Positions 9,031 through 20,823 of a stretch of DNA of 47,511 nucleotides are shown here, piece after piece. The translations under genes and the position numbers were made by a program. The DNA lies in NCBI GenBank assembly GCA_027600665.1, contig JADGJL010000076.1, positions 1 through 47,511 on the forward strand, written 5' to 3'. This DNA is from Irineochytrium annulatum. Its lineage: Eukaryota; Chytridiomycota; Chytridiomycetes; Chytridiales; Chytridiaceae. The notes below the pieces were generated by a model that worked only from the letters and a program-made list of their open reading frames with translations, searched no databases and had not been told where the DNA came from. Position 1 is the first letter of the stretch, and every line of letters begins with the position of its first letter.

Positions 9031-12000
9031 CTACACCTTCCCATTCCCGCGCCCCGTACCACCCTTTGCTTTTGAAGGCCCCGCCTTCCCCTTCGCATCG
9101 TCACCCTTCTTCGCCGCCCCGCGTCCCACACTCTTCTTTTTAATCATCTTATCCGCGACGACGTCCCCATCCCCTTCGATCTCCTCGTCCTCCTCTTCAA
9201 GCGCATCCTCCTCGACCTCAAACGCGTCCTCGAGGTCCGGCATGGCTGCCTTGACCGCCTTCCCCTTCGCGGCTGTCACGGCCGTCATCATCGGTTGTGG
9301 GTGCGACGCTTTATTGTACCTAACCGGGGCGTTAAGTTATCTGACCATCAACAAAGAGACATGAGAGTCGAAACCCGAGACTTACTGGCGCGTGAATGCC
9401 GACTTGACCGTCGCCGGGATATTCATCAGCAGCTTCTTCGACTCGTTTTTCCCCAAGCCCATCTCAAGCAAAGCCTCCCACGCCTCGCGGTCGATGAAGT
9501 ATTCGTCCATGAGCTCTATGATCTCGTCGATGCCCTCCGCGCCCCTCCTTGCCATCGGTATCGTGAGCCGCGGCGCGAGGACGGGGAGGTAGTTGAGACG
9601 GATCTCCTCTTTGTCTGCAGAAACCTTGAGACGCATGTGGGCGTGGAGGTCGCGCAGCTGCCGCGTCGTTTTGCCCTGAGTTGAGTTCTTCCCGAGCCAC
9701 CTTTATCCACAGCACTATTAGCAATTGCTTTCCGTGTACAGCTTCACCCTGGGAATGCGAAGCCGCCGGTAGCGCCGAACACGGGCCCAGAAACTTGTCC
9801 GTGCATAAAAAAGGCCGGCCTAACCGTCGATATGGCCCCGTGGAGTGGCATGAGCCCCCAATTGTTGGTTCTAAGCAAGTAAGCAAAGCACTTCCATGAG
9901 ACAGCGAGCCCAACTTCCTTAATACGGAATCGATTAAGTCGCCATCCCTGCAGGCGTCCGCGGCCCCGGACAAAAGCCTCATGGTGCCAATCTCACCGTT
10001 CACCTCCACATCGGCGGCCATAGACGGCGCCATCTTCATGTAATTTTCGTGGATCATGAGCGGGATGATCGCGTGATCCTGAAAGTAAAGCTCCAATTTT
10101 TGAACAAAATTCATCTCGCGGAACGAGACACGGTTGAGGAGCTTCGCCGCGATGTCCCACATGTTCGTCGACATGTCCTTTTCGGCGGACTTGCCTCTAC
10201 GAAGCCATAGGCGTCATCTTCTCAGTTTAGACCAAATGGACACTTACAAAGCCTTTGACCCATCAAAATCTATCACAGTCGCGTCCAGGGCGTAATTCTC
10301 CAGCATATTTAGAATTTGCCGAATGTCGCCCTGTGTCGATTTCATTAACGTATCGACCACGGAGTACTTCAACGTGAGCCCCTCCCTGTCAGATCATCAT
10401 GAGAAATCCAGCACATTTCTTTCAGAAGCGTCTTACCTTTCGCATATCTTCTTGATTTTGGCTTCGATCTCAGCAGTCTTCGGTCTGCAGGAACACGTAA
10501 GCGAAATAACTAGTGAAGTGATAATACTTATAGAATCGCATGTCATAGCAAGAGTTCGCCAACGATTTCAGCTTCTGGCTCTGCCGGTCATTGCAAATGC
10601 ATATAATCGGAACCTTCGTCTTCTTGATAATGGCAATCAGCTCCCCGATCCCGCCGCGGTCCCCTGACGACATTCCGTCAACCTCGTCCATAATCAGCAC
10701 CTGCTTCTTTCCGACGGCCGGCCTCCCTTTGCTCTAAACGTAAGGTCAACAGCCGACAGTAAACGACAGCGGAAACCTTCGAGTTCTTCGCCCCATAAAA
10801 CTCTGAGATCGTGTGACAGCCCGTCATCTCCTTGACGACATCCTTCACGCTCTTCTTCGACCTGGTGTCGCTTGCGTTGAACTCGATGGCCTCGAAGCCC
10901 TCGCTCGCTGCGACGAGGTGGGCCGACGTCGTCTTCCCAATACCCGGTGGGCCCGAGATTAGAATAGCCCTAGCGCCGCCCGGCGCTTCCTTGGAAATCG
11001 TCTTTGGAGGGACACCGTTCGGGTCCCTAACAACGCATTTAGAGGACGGGCCAATATACGACAGAAAGAAAGCTATGACGTACCAGGCCTTCAGCCACGC
11101 CGCAATCTTCTGCACGTTGCCCTTGTTCCCCATGATGTCGTCATACGTCTTTGGTTTGTACTTCGTCGTCCACATCTCCCCACGCCTCGCGACGCCACCC
11201 TTCCGACCGCTATCCATCATAAGCGGAGGCTTCAAACCGGGCTTCGAGGCGTGTATGGCCTGGTTCTCTTTGTCATTCCCCATAAGCCTCGCGGAATTGC
11301 CCCCGCTCGTTGAGGAGTAGAAGGACGACTGAATTGCAGCCTTCACCGAGGACATCGACGCCGCCGGCTCGGCCTTCTTTACCGATGATGAAATAGATGT
11401 CCCCTTTGGTTCCGGCCTCCCTTTAAGCGTGGCCACGAGAGCCATGAGCCCGTCCTCATCAATGCGCTTCGTTCCCTTGTCCTCGGCTTTCTTGAGCTTA
11501 GATTCCCCCGGGTCAGCGCCGACGACTATGTAATCTGTCTTCCCCGAAATCGAGCTTGTCAAGCGACTGCAAGAGTATTAACAAATCGTGATTAAGCTCT
11601 TCAGAACGCACCCGCCATAACGCTTAATTAGGTCCTCCGCGCCCTCCCTCGAAAGCTCCTCGTATTCGCCCGTGAGCACGAAGGTCAGGCCATCAAGGCA
11701 ATTCGGTTCGCCAGTAGGAATTATCTTGGACCCGGGATTCAAGGGGCCACTTCCGCCGTTCTTCTTCTTTTCCAACACCTTCGCAAAGTTTTTTTTCCGT
11801 AGCTCAATTTGCTCCTCCTCCGTCATACGCGGCAACGTCTCCACCTTCGCCTTTGACTTCTCCTCTATTTCCTTAGTGCCGTTCGATGCCCTGGACGGAG
11901 ACGGGCGCGCTTTTTTCGACAACCCATCTTCGTTCTCTGGTGCAACGTCCGCCTTCCGCTTGGAGGAGGACGTCGTTTCTGGGTGTGCAGGCACGGCGGG

Positions 12001-12887
12001 CTCGTCAAATTTCGTCGATTCGTCTCCAACGGCTTTAACGTTGCTCTTGCCGGACGACTTGATCGGTGGCCGAGCCGGTGACGTCTTGGCGCTCGGGGCC
12101 GCGGAGGTCTTCGCCGTCGACAGCTCTACCGGCAGCTCCCCCGTTAATTGCAAAAGCTCCCGTTCCTCCAACTCTGCGATCTTCCTCAAGGTCTCAACAT
12201 CCATGTCGCCGAAGCCGTCGTCGATGTCCACGTCGTCCCGTTTGTTCTCGGATCCGACCGCCTTAGGAGTCGCACCTCTCTGCTTCGTTCCCGCAGAGTC
12301 ATCCGCCTTGGCCTTCTTTGACCTGCTGGCCTTCGGCAGCGGCGCAGGCTCGACGTAGCCCACCGTTGTCTTCTCGGACCGCTTCACCTTCCCGCCGCCA
12401 AAGAAGTCGGTCGGGTCTACCACCTCCGCCGGCACTTCCGCCTTCTTTTGGGAGGAAGAGGCAGCAACATCGGAGGAATTTTCAGGCTGCGATGAATGCT
12501 TTTCTGCCTGCGATGGGCTGCGGAAACGTTAGATACAAAGGTCGCATTTGTGCTTGAAAGTGAACTCACTTTATCTCAACAATTTCGTCTGGTAAATAAA
12601 CCATAACACGGTTAGTCTGGAGAAGCATATTTGGCTTTCCTCACCATCGTCCGTATCTTCCTCAACAATCTTCCTCTTCCGTGCCGGCTTCGAAGCCAAA
12701 CCCTGCGATAAACGAGGTCAGGAACCCCAACATCGCGCCGCACTGAAACGCATCGATCTTGCACCTTCTTCCCAGATGCCGACGCGGATCCCGCGGTTAC
12801 GGACGACGTCGAGCGGTTCGTTGGCGCTGCAACACCGATTTTGGACTTCCCACCGTTTGCAGGCCCGAAGAAGTTTCGAATGTCCAT
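9031..12887 (-). CDS. RFC1: Replication factor C large subunit
   Basis: Thirteen exons: 12887-12765, 12702-12645, 12588-12570, 12517-11612, 11566-11084, 11026-10777, 10733-10528, 10484-10437, 10385-10248, 10196-9915, 9870-9748, 9700-9386, 9319-9031; 1079 residues in frame. RFC1 is the subunit that loads PCNA on primer-template DNA. The N-terminus MDIRNFFG is a PIP-box-like PCNA motif. A BRCT domain (~340-425) is split by an intron at RYGG|RLTSS. The AAA+ core has Walker A GPPGIGKTT (~555) and Walker B LIMDEVDG (~625). The family end-domain phrase GKTTRQLRDLHAHMRLK is present. The Lys/Glu-rich C-terminus is low complexity. Family length is about 860-1150. The start is supported because MDIRNFF is the conserved N-terminus. 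Confidence 0.96.
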
Positions 12888-13017
12888 CAATGCAGCTCCG
12901 TGCACGGAAATGGGGGACCGTTACCGTTACGGCCTGATGGAGCGGGCGGGTTACAGCGACGCGAGGTTGGCGCCGCTGTTTCGAACTTTTGAGTCCGATC
13001 AACGAAACAACTACTCT
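12888..13017. promoter_or_regulatory. 130-bp bidirectional promoter region between RFC1 and RMI1
   Basis: This is the entire interval between the two divergent start codons. It must contain the 5' UTRs and core promoters of both genes unless these overlap the opposite coding sequence. No TATA box is evident on either strand. Open frames crossing it have no homology and were not called. Confidence 0.6.
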
Positions 13018-15804
13018 ATGAATGCCGTTGAGCCCGACGTCGCCTTAGTGCGGCGGCGGCTCGAGGAAACGGGATACTCCCTGGATCCGGCCTGGACTTC
13101 GGAGTGTGCGTCCGCCGCTCTCCGTTCCCGTTCGCCCGACTGATTTAATCGGGCCCTTCCGTGAAGGAATCTAGGCCTAGCTCACCTCCGCGCGAACGAA
13201 CCCGCAGCCCGCGGCGCTGGAATCGACGTTCTTGCTCGCCTGGTGGCCGATGTGGTCCATCTGACACCCCTGGCCAACTGCGCCTGCCCTGTCCTCAAGC
13301 CGATGGCACCGGCGGAGCACAATGTGTTGGTCGGGGACTCGGCGGCGGGTGTCGTGCTGGAGATCAAGAGTATTGGGGATGCTGGGAATGCGCTCTGGTC
13401 GCTGATCACGCAGTTAAGATCTAGCTGAATCTGAGCTGCTCATATCAGCTGATGTCGTTCCACCTCGCAATAGGATACGGGACATCAAGGAGTCGAAGAA
13501 GCGTTACATTGCGCTGATGGGCGTTGATGCTGCGGCGCAGGGTCATCCGGGCCCCGGCCGAGGCGGAGGCAGCGGATGGCGTGGGAGAGGGGCGGCAGGT
13601 GGAGGTCGGGGAAGGGGCAGAGGGGGTTTCAACGCGGCGAGAGCATTTGAGCGACCAGCTGGGATTGAGTCATTGACGCGGAGTACGCTGCAGTTAGTCT
13701 TTTCCGATGGCTTCACGGACGTCGTCGGGGTGGAGAAAGAGCGGCTCGCATTCCTCAACTTCGCAACGCCACTTGGGTACAAGGTATGCCACTCGGCGCT
13801 CACTCTTGTTGTGCCAATATCCTTATTCTGTTCAGGTCAGGGTGAAGGGCGCAAAGGTTTTGAGGGGCAGGATGATGCTTTCACCGAAAGAGTGCTTTCC
13901 TTTGGGGGGAGCAACTGTCGTCGAATCGGATGCGGATAGGTTAGATCGACTGGAGCTCCAGCTCCGGGAAAGCCTGTAAGTCGGCACATTAACAAACTGA
14001 TGAGCGTTCTCAGTTGTATTAGCAAAGACAGGTATCCCAACGAAGAAAAATCAGGGCTGGCGGACTTGCCGTTCGAACGAGCTGATCGTAATGAGACCAT
14101 CCCGCTTTCTCATATAGCTCCTATACCAAATCAAAACGACATCGCCAACCAGAATCCAAACCCTCTTGCTCCCCAACCAGCTCCCGAGCGCGTCAATACC
14201 AACACTAACCCCCCAACGGCCAATCGCAACACCAGCAACAACAACAAAAACATATCGCATGTCAACAACAATTATATCAATCTGAACCTTAACAACCACC
14301 GCAACGCAAACGCCAACCCAAACGACCAAAATCACAACCACAACGCACCTCAACATCAGTATCATCACAACAACAATGCGAATCAACACCAAGAGCATCA
14401 CGGCAATCAAAATCACAACGCTAACCCTCCGCACCCTCATCGGCCACCATTGAACCCCCTAAACCCTCATCATCTCGACCATCGGGATCAGCAACCCCCG
14501 AAGGATGTTGACAACCGCTTTAAGAAACCCGCAACTCCCGCACATCCCGTCGTCCCGAAGCCGGCTGACCGCGACGCGAGTGTCGGCCCCATGTTCCGAT
14601 CCCCCGCGCACCCGCTCGGCCACGGCGTCGCTCCTCAGCCTGTCGCCAGGGGTTACGACGCGGATTTTGACGACGCGTTTGGCGACGACGACGACGAGGA
14701 GCTACTGCGGATGATGGATGACCCGGGGCTTGAGGGCCGTTTCCTGGAGGAGATGCGGTTGAGTCAGGGGGATGCGGACGGGAGGGCGGACACGCGGAGT
14801 AGGATGGCGGAGGACGATGAGGTTGAGGTTCTAATGCGAGGGATTGACGGGGGCATTGAAATGGATGTCGTTGGTGGTATGGGCAGAGCTGGAGACGGCA
14901 TTGTTGCGATTGATGACGATGACGATGACGACCTGACGCAGGGTGGGCCGGTCGAGGATCTGACACAGGGCCGGTTCCTGAAGCTGTCGGCGCCGGTGCC
15001 CGTGGGGTCGCCTTCGAGCGTAAAGGGGAGGGAGAAGAGTGAGAAACGGCCGCTGGAAACAAAGTCGAGGGCGGCGGATGATGACGATGACGTTATATGC
15101 CTAGACTCTCCCTCGCCGGGTTTGTGTCATCAAACTCCTTTACTTCGTATGAGCGCTCATTAATTCTTTTACTCACATCATCTGCAGAGCCCAGACGGAA
15201 GGCAAAAGCCTTAAAGGTGGAAATCGAGCCGGAGATACTAGCCAGCATACGTAAGTCCTTGGTCGTGCTTTAAATTCCTAACACTTCCTCGAATAGAACT
15301 TACGTATCTGTCGACCGTGCGTGGATTGCGATCAAAGACGTAAGTTCGCTTATTGTATATGTACTCTAAATGATTATTGGGCACATTTGATATCGGTATA
15401 TAGTATCTTTACCAAGGTTCGCAACGTTTGTGATCTGTATCTGTGTACTAAACCTCTCGGTGTGCAGGCCTACTTGGGCGAAATACACCCCGACCCCTCC
15501 ACGCATGTACTCTCCGGCCCGATCGACGACGGGACGGCGGTGTTGGAATGTCAGATCGGTGATTCGCTTATCCGTCGCCTCGCGTCGGGTCTACCGTTAC
15601 GAAATCCCATCGCAGTGAGTGTTGACTCAACTTGTGTAAGCACTTAAATCGGATTTCTGCCCACAGGTTCGTGCCCGCGTCCAGGAGGAACTCTTCAAGG
15701 TGGATGCGGCGCTTGAGATCGAGTTTGATCCGGATGGTATACCTTCGGTCAAGGACATTCATCCGATGTCCATGGAGATTGCCGAGAGGAGTTGGCTGAC
15801 GTGA
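13018..15804 (+). CDS. RMI1: RecQ-mediated genome instability protein 1 (BLM/Sgs1-Top3 partner)
   Basis: Ten exons: 13018-13123 (or -13105, also in frame), 13181-13397, 13474-13783, 13836-13975, 14014-15119, 15188-15250, 15297-15339, 15404-15416 (13 nt), 15468-15614, 15667-15804; 760 residues. RMI1 stabilises topoisomerase III with the RecQ helicase to dissolve Holliday junctions. The N-terminal helical part is VALVRRRLEETGYSLDPAW. OB1 (~178-245) shows LQLVFSDGFTDVVGVE and RGRMMLSPKECFPLGG. Residues ~290-395 are an Asn/His/Pro-rich insert. An acidic stretch (DDDDEELLRMMDD) follows. The C-terminal OB2 (~627-760), with AYLGEIHPD and DGTAVLECQIGDSLI, is like metazoan and plant RMI1 and absent from short yeast Rmi1. 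Confidence 0.9.
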
Positions 15805-16597
15805 CACTGAGACTTTTGTTGCTGTTTATTCATGTTTTGCATTACCAACAAATAACAGTTTGGGCGACTTCTGCACACCAGTTGATACATGATTTGAATG
15901 TTATTAATGACTACAAAAACGTTGTCATGTCCGATGACAACAAGCAGGCAACATTTTTGATGCGCGTTTCAGGCGGTAGGAGTGCGTAAAAACAGTAAGG
16001 GGTGGGCTGTGGAAGGGAAGAACGCCGTTTTCGTTTGGCGTTAGGGTAATACTTTGAATGCTTTTTTGATTCCTCTTGCAGTATGTGGATTCTTCCAGCA
16101 AAATCCCCCGCCTCCTGGACGCCGTCAACGACACCGCGACGATTCGACACGCGGGCTCAGCCGAAAAAAGATGCTCCGCCGTCAAGCTGTCCATTAAACG
16201 TTATGTGGTTTCGCCCAGGAAATTGTTTGCGGGCGCTCAGCACTGTAATCACGGAGGAAAGTACCACGGAGAGATGGCGGGGGTGGAAGCGTGTTCAGGT
16301 TGTCCTTCACCTTGTCCGTGCACCACGACGTATATCGAAAATTGCGCGTTTACACCCGAAAACTGTCAGCGGGCCACTCCAGCGCTTGCTGCTTCAAAAT
16401 GAGCAGCGTTTCGATGAAAATCTCGTTAAAAGGGCGCAAACTTTGCTGTGGAAGTGAAATCCATGAGAGAACCAGCTGAAGTTATAAATGGAGGCATGCT
16501 TTTGCTCATACCCCAAGGTTGCTCTCATTCAAATCGTATCGTCATAAGTTGAATGACTTCCATCTGTAAATTACCACCCTTGGGAAAAAGACGAAAA
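15805..16597. other. Intergenic, no confident gene
   Basis: The interval between RMI1 and the COA1-like gene. A plus-strand frame at 16083-16457 (basic, Arg/Pro-rich at first, then QNEQRFDENLVKRAQTLLWK) and an overlapping minus-strand frame at 15925-16194 each look only weakly coding, and neither matches a family I know. One may be a small lineage-specific gene. They cannot both be taken as real on this evidence. Confidence 0.3.
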
Positions 16598-17017
16598 ATG
16601 ACAACCGCTAACTTCTTCGTCCGCCATCGCGTGCCTCTCGCCCTCGTCGGCACTCTCGGCCTTGGTGCATGGACATACATAGTCCTCAACGCCCAGAAAG
16701 CTCAACGCATCACCTCCCCCATCGTCAAGGCCGTCGTCTACCATCTTCGTCACGACCCACTCATCGAGCGCGAGCTCGGCACCGACATCGCCATCGACAA
16801 GAACAGCGGGGTGAACGGCTATGTGGATCACTACAAGGGGAAGGCGGACGTCTCATTTCGCGTGAAGGGCAGCGCGGGGGAGGCCGATGTGACGTACGCG
16901 GGGCAGAGGTTAAGGACGGATGTTTGGAGGTCGGATGTCTTCAGGCTGAAGTTGGTGGGGAAGAAGGAGAATGGGAATGGGAATGCGGGAGCGAAGGGGA
17001 TGTTGGATTTATTGTAA
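16598..17017 (+). CDS. COA1/TIM21-family mitochondrial inner membrane protein
   Basis: Single exon, 139 residues from ATG 16598 (MTTANFFVRHRVPLALVG); an in-frame ATG at 16553 is possible but less likely. One membrane segment lies at residues ~14-32 (LALVGTLGLGAWTYIVLN). A periplasm-like soluble domain follows with the family phrases VNGYVDHYKGKADVSFRVKG and EADVTYAGQRLRTDVW. This matches the cytochrome c oxidase assembly factor 1 / TIM21 fold (DUF1783), whose members sit in the inner membrane and help early complex IV assembly or TIM23 sorting. Which of the two roles applies cannot be told from sequence alone. The C-terminal tail is Asn/Gly-rich. Confidence 0.75.
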   Translation: MTTANFFVRHRVPLALVGTLGLGAWTYIVLNAQKAQRITSPIVKAVVYHLRHDPLIERELGTDIAIDKNSGVNGYVDHYKGKADVSFRVKGSAGEADVTYAGQRLRTDVWRSDVFRLKLVGKKENGNGNAGAKGMLDLL

Positions 17018-17172
17018 AAAAATCATGTCGGTATCGGATACGGGTTCGTGAGGTGTTAAGCCAGGTGTAGGGATAGGATATAATGGTGTCGATGCGAAGG
17101 GCGGCGGTTATTATTAAGAGGAGATGAAGCCTCGAACCATCAAGATGTCGGGATTCATTATACCACTCCCGC

Positions 17173-19193
17173 TTAATTCAAGTATGCATTTGTCATGAGC
17201 TTCTGAACGGCGATGAGGGCTTGATACCGGACCTCTTGGTTTTCGTGCGTCATGAGCTCCATGATTTGCGTTTTAGTCCCGTGCTCCTGAATGAACCTAA
17301 GCGTGCAAGAGATTGGTATTCCTTTAAGCGCGATAAAAAATAAAGTAAACGAAACATACTTTTTTCCCGCAGGATAGTGCTTCACAAACTGCCCGACGTC
17401 GTGTGCGGCGATTTGTAGTATGAGCGGATTTGTGCTCGAGCTGATTAACCGCGACAAAATCCTTCACGACATTCCATCAGTTCCGACCGCCTAAAACCTA
17501 AATAACCCAATGTTCACCAACCTAACAAGCTCATAATCCTTCTCGGCCAGCTTAGCCGCGTTCTGCTTCCAAAAGTTTTCCGACACGTGGGGCGGGCTCC
17601 AGTCTAGCTTCCCGGCGCGAACCTCGGACGCGTACTCGTCGAACGTGCTGAGGCTCTGGACGCTCCGGCCGAGCTCTTCTTTAATGTACTCGAGGTCGTC
17701 CGCGATCTCGGTGTCGGACCATTTGCGCGTCGAGAGCGTCTCGCAAACCTGGAGGAGCTTGTTGCCCAGCATCGCGACGAGGTTCTCCGCAGGCGCTTTG
17801 CTAACCATATTCTTTTGAACGGAAGGTTAATAACCGAACTGAATGCCTGCAAGCGAATACTCACTCGGATTGTTGAGAAGACCACCCGGATGACCTTCTC
17901 CTTAATCGCACTTTTCGCGATCTCAATAAATACAGGCAGAACATCAAACTTCCTGTTGTTCGTGAGTCTCTCAAGTCGATTAAAGGTCGCAAAACCTTTG
18001 CATATCCGCGGCAATCTCCTTGATAAAAGTGAGGAGCCAAAGCGAGTAAATGATCTGGTACTGCATTTGCGCGTTCGAGGAGTTCTTCTTCAGGAGATCG
18101 ACGAGGCTGTTGAAGTTCAATCAGCAAAAAAGTAAATCGGTATTTTCGGCCTCCGTGTGCCAAAAGCAAAAAACATATAAAAACAAGCGCTCACTTCGCC
18201 ATGCCATTAGAAGTTTGGTAAAAGGTGAGGCGGAAGGAGGGGACAGCCAGGAGGGATTGGAGGATTTGAACCACGGTATCAACGACGTTCGCGTTTTGAT
18301 CCTGGAGCTTGGCGGTGATCCATGCAAATATTTCGCTAGGGTCGTAGATCGGGGCGTCCTGGTCTCCTTGTCTATGGTGATGACAACTCAGCCCGGATTT
18401 CGACAAAGACAAGTAAAAAATACGAACAAAACAAGTCCCGTGATCGTCTTCGCGGCCTTCAGCTGAATGAACTCGTCGTCCTTCTTCAGCAGTCTTCAAC
18501 AAACGTCAATGCTCCAACGAAAAAAAACAGCTTAAAACAAACTTTGTGAAAGGCCCAAACGGCAGATTCGGGTCCGTCGCCGCCAGCCGATAGAACACCT
18601 TCGCGTTCTCCTCCTGCCCTATAGATAAAACTCAACACAAAGCCCAACACAACCATGGCCCACGCACCGATCAAATCATCAATCAAAATCAAGATGCTCT
18701 GGATCGTGTCTGGCCGCACGAGCTTCTGCAGCAGCGCCAGAAACATGCCAATATACTTCTCCCCGGCCTATTTTTTTTTTTTTTTTGGATCGTCGTTAGA
18801 ATAAAGGATGGAAGAGAAACAGTGCGCAAAAAAATACCTCGGCCATGGCCGCCGATGGGCTCTTTTCGAATTGCCGGATCTGGGCCAGGTCGTCCTCAGT
18901 GATCAAGGATGCGCGTTGATATCCCTATGAAACACCAAAACAAACCGCGCGCGCGTCATTAATGATATGTCCTCCCATACGCCCCCCGGTGACCTTAACT
19001 CCAGGGTCAAAGCTGGTTATCGCACCTCCCAAGGGATAGTCTTCTCCCTAATCACAGCGGTCATCTCCTCCAGGTATGCGTTGTGCGATGCGACGACAGG
19101 CGCCACGATAGACACGTCGGGCTCGGCCTGCTGGGCCGCGGCGCCGCCGGCCGCGGACGACGGAGGTGCGGCGGGGTGGGTCTCGACAGTCAT
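17173..19193 (-). CDS. VMA13: V-type proton ATPase subunit H
   Basis: Eleven exons: 19193-19026, 18924-18838, 18767-18668, 18618-18543, 18493-18428, 18371-18195, 18106-17996, 17952-17865, 17811-17522, 17461-17360, 17296-17173; 462 residues, the usual family length. Subunit H bridges V1 and V0 and keeps detached V1 inactive. An N-terminal Ala/Pro-rich leader precedes an armadillo-like helical N domain (NAYLEEMTAVIREKTIPWE; PDTIQSILILIDDLI; DAPIYDPSEIFAWI). The conserved C domain follows (SPPHVSENFWKQNAAKL; AAHDVGQFVKHYPAGKK; THENQEVRYQALIAVQKLM). Most junctions are set by phase and homology. Intron 2 ends in a poly-A run directly before TAG on the transcript. Confidence 0.95.
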
Positions 19194-19807
19194 GATTGAA
19201 CTTCCAAGTTTTGACAAACAGGACACTCAATAAAGATCGGTTAAGGTGGAGGTTGAGATACAACGGGCGTAGGACGATGACGGACGGTGCCTGTTTAACG
19301 AGTTTTTTTCGCGTCGGTGGCTCCAATTCACGGCGCTCTGGAAATGTCGGGTGCCGGCGATGCAATATGGGATGTGATGGTGCTATCTCATAGGCGAGCG
19401 CCTATCCTCCTGCATCCGACCGCCAGATTCCCGCGCACGAATGTATTGATCCGATTCTTCCCATCCTCTACGCGGTCCCAACCAATTTCTAGTGCATTCG
19501 CCCGCCCTCCTACGGCTGCCGCCCTCGTCCCGTTCAACGCGTGTCCTCTTCCATAGTGGCGGTCACCCCGAAGTCCTACGCGTTCCTCGCAACCTCAGCG
19601 ACGAAAAAGTGCGTTTGGAGCCGAGGAGGAGTGGCGCTTCGGCGATCGCCCTCTTCAGAGTCGAACGCGAAGTCAAACAAAACAACTGATCGGTGGATCG
19701 ATGTGCCGCCCCAGGTTGATCCGTCAAAGAATGCTCGGAGCTTCCAATCTTTTGTGTTCACCACATTTGGAGGCTCGCCCTCTCCCCCCATCTGGCCTTC
19801 GACCACG
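19194..19807. promoter_or_regulatory. 614-bp divergent intergenic region, VMA13 / CRAL-TRIO gene
   Basis: This is the interval between the two divergent ATG codons. The plus-strand frame of the CRAL-TRIO gene stays open back to 19541, but it has no ATG before 19808, so this part is treated as 5' UTR. No TATA box or other defined site is seen. Confidence 0.45.
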
Positions 19808-20823
19808 ATGTCCTCGGCCGTCCCCTCTCCCAGCCTCTCCGTGGGCGAGGTCCCCTCCAGGCCCATGACGCCGCAGCACCCGTGCGTGATCGCCGATGAG
19901 GAATACGCGGCCTTTGGCGCATTGGTCGCCGAGAAGCTCGCCGCGCATCCGATGCTCCCTTCGCTGTCGCCGCTGGAGACTCGGAAACACTTGCTGGCGC
20001 ATAAGGGGAACAAGGAGGGAGCCCTGAAGCAGGTCGGGTCGACGCTGGACTGGCGGGAAGGGTACGGGTGGGCCACGCTGCTGGACGATGATTTCTCGGA
20101 CCTGGTTGCGACGGGGAAGCTGTGCTTCTTCCGAAAGGTGTGTTTCTGCGTGCTGTGCTGGGTCTCTGCATCCTGCGCGCTGGCATTGATCGCTGATCGT
20201 GATTGCTGGCAAAGGACAAGGAAGGCAACCCGATCCTGGTGTGGCGGCATTCCCGGCACGTGCCCCCACCAAAGGGTGACAAGTCACCGACGGCGCACGA
20301 GCGGGACATTCGGTACATCGTTTACGTGCTGGAGACGGAGCTGAGGGGGAAGGAGGTGGATCATCTGACGATTATCATCGATCGTGTGGGCATGTCGAGC
20401 GCGAATTATGATACGCCGCTCGTTAAGGCGCTGCTGGCCACGTTTCAGCAGTACTACCCGGAGCGGCTGGCGAGGCTGTTCATTTTCCCGAAGAGCATGA
20501 TTTTGTCGGCTGGGTTTAATGTCGCCAAGGTATTTTCTAGTGTCAACCACCGTTCCAGTCCCGTACTTATCAATTCATTATCTTTACCAAAGGTCTTCCT
20601 CGACGCCTTTACGCTTCAAAAGGTTCACATCCTCGGCGAGGATGACTACAAAAAGGCGCTCCTGACCTATATCGACCCGGACTGTCTTTTCCAACGCCTT
20701 GGCGGGACGGAAATCGACCCGTACGAGGACGCGGTGGTCGACATGGGATCATCAGACGCTGTCAGCACAAAATCTAAATCCTCACGGTGGCTATCCGGGA
20801 GAAGTGTGGCAAAGGAGGGATAG
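19808..20823 (+). CDS. CRAL-TRIO (Sec14-like) domain protein
   Basis: Exons 19808-20137, 20215-20529 and 20593-20823, introns 77 and 63 nt; 291 residues. Sec14-like proteins bind a single lipid, often phosphatidylinositol, and present it to membranes or kinases. A Ser/Pro-rich N-terminus is followed by the CRAL-TRIO-N helices (LAAHPMLPSLSPLETRKHLL; GNKEGALKQ). The lipid-binding lobe shows DKEGNPILVWRHSRHVPP, VDHLTIIIDRVGMSSANYD, LLATFQQYYPERLARLFIF and VFLDAFTLQKVHIL. The C-terminus is acidic, then Ser/Lys-rich (SDAVSTKSKSSRW). The first in-frame ATG is at 19808. The ligand cannot be predicted. Confidence 0.88.

Noticed and set aside
14051..14440. Minus-strand Val/Ile-rich frame resembling a membrane protein
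   Set aside because: It is the reverse complement of the Asn/His codon tract of RMI1 (AAC/AAT read as GTT/ATT), so the hydrophobicity is an artefact.
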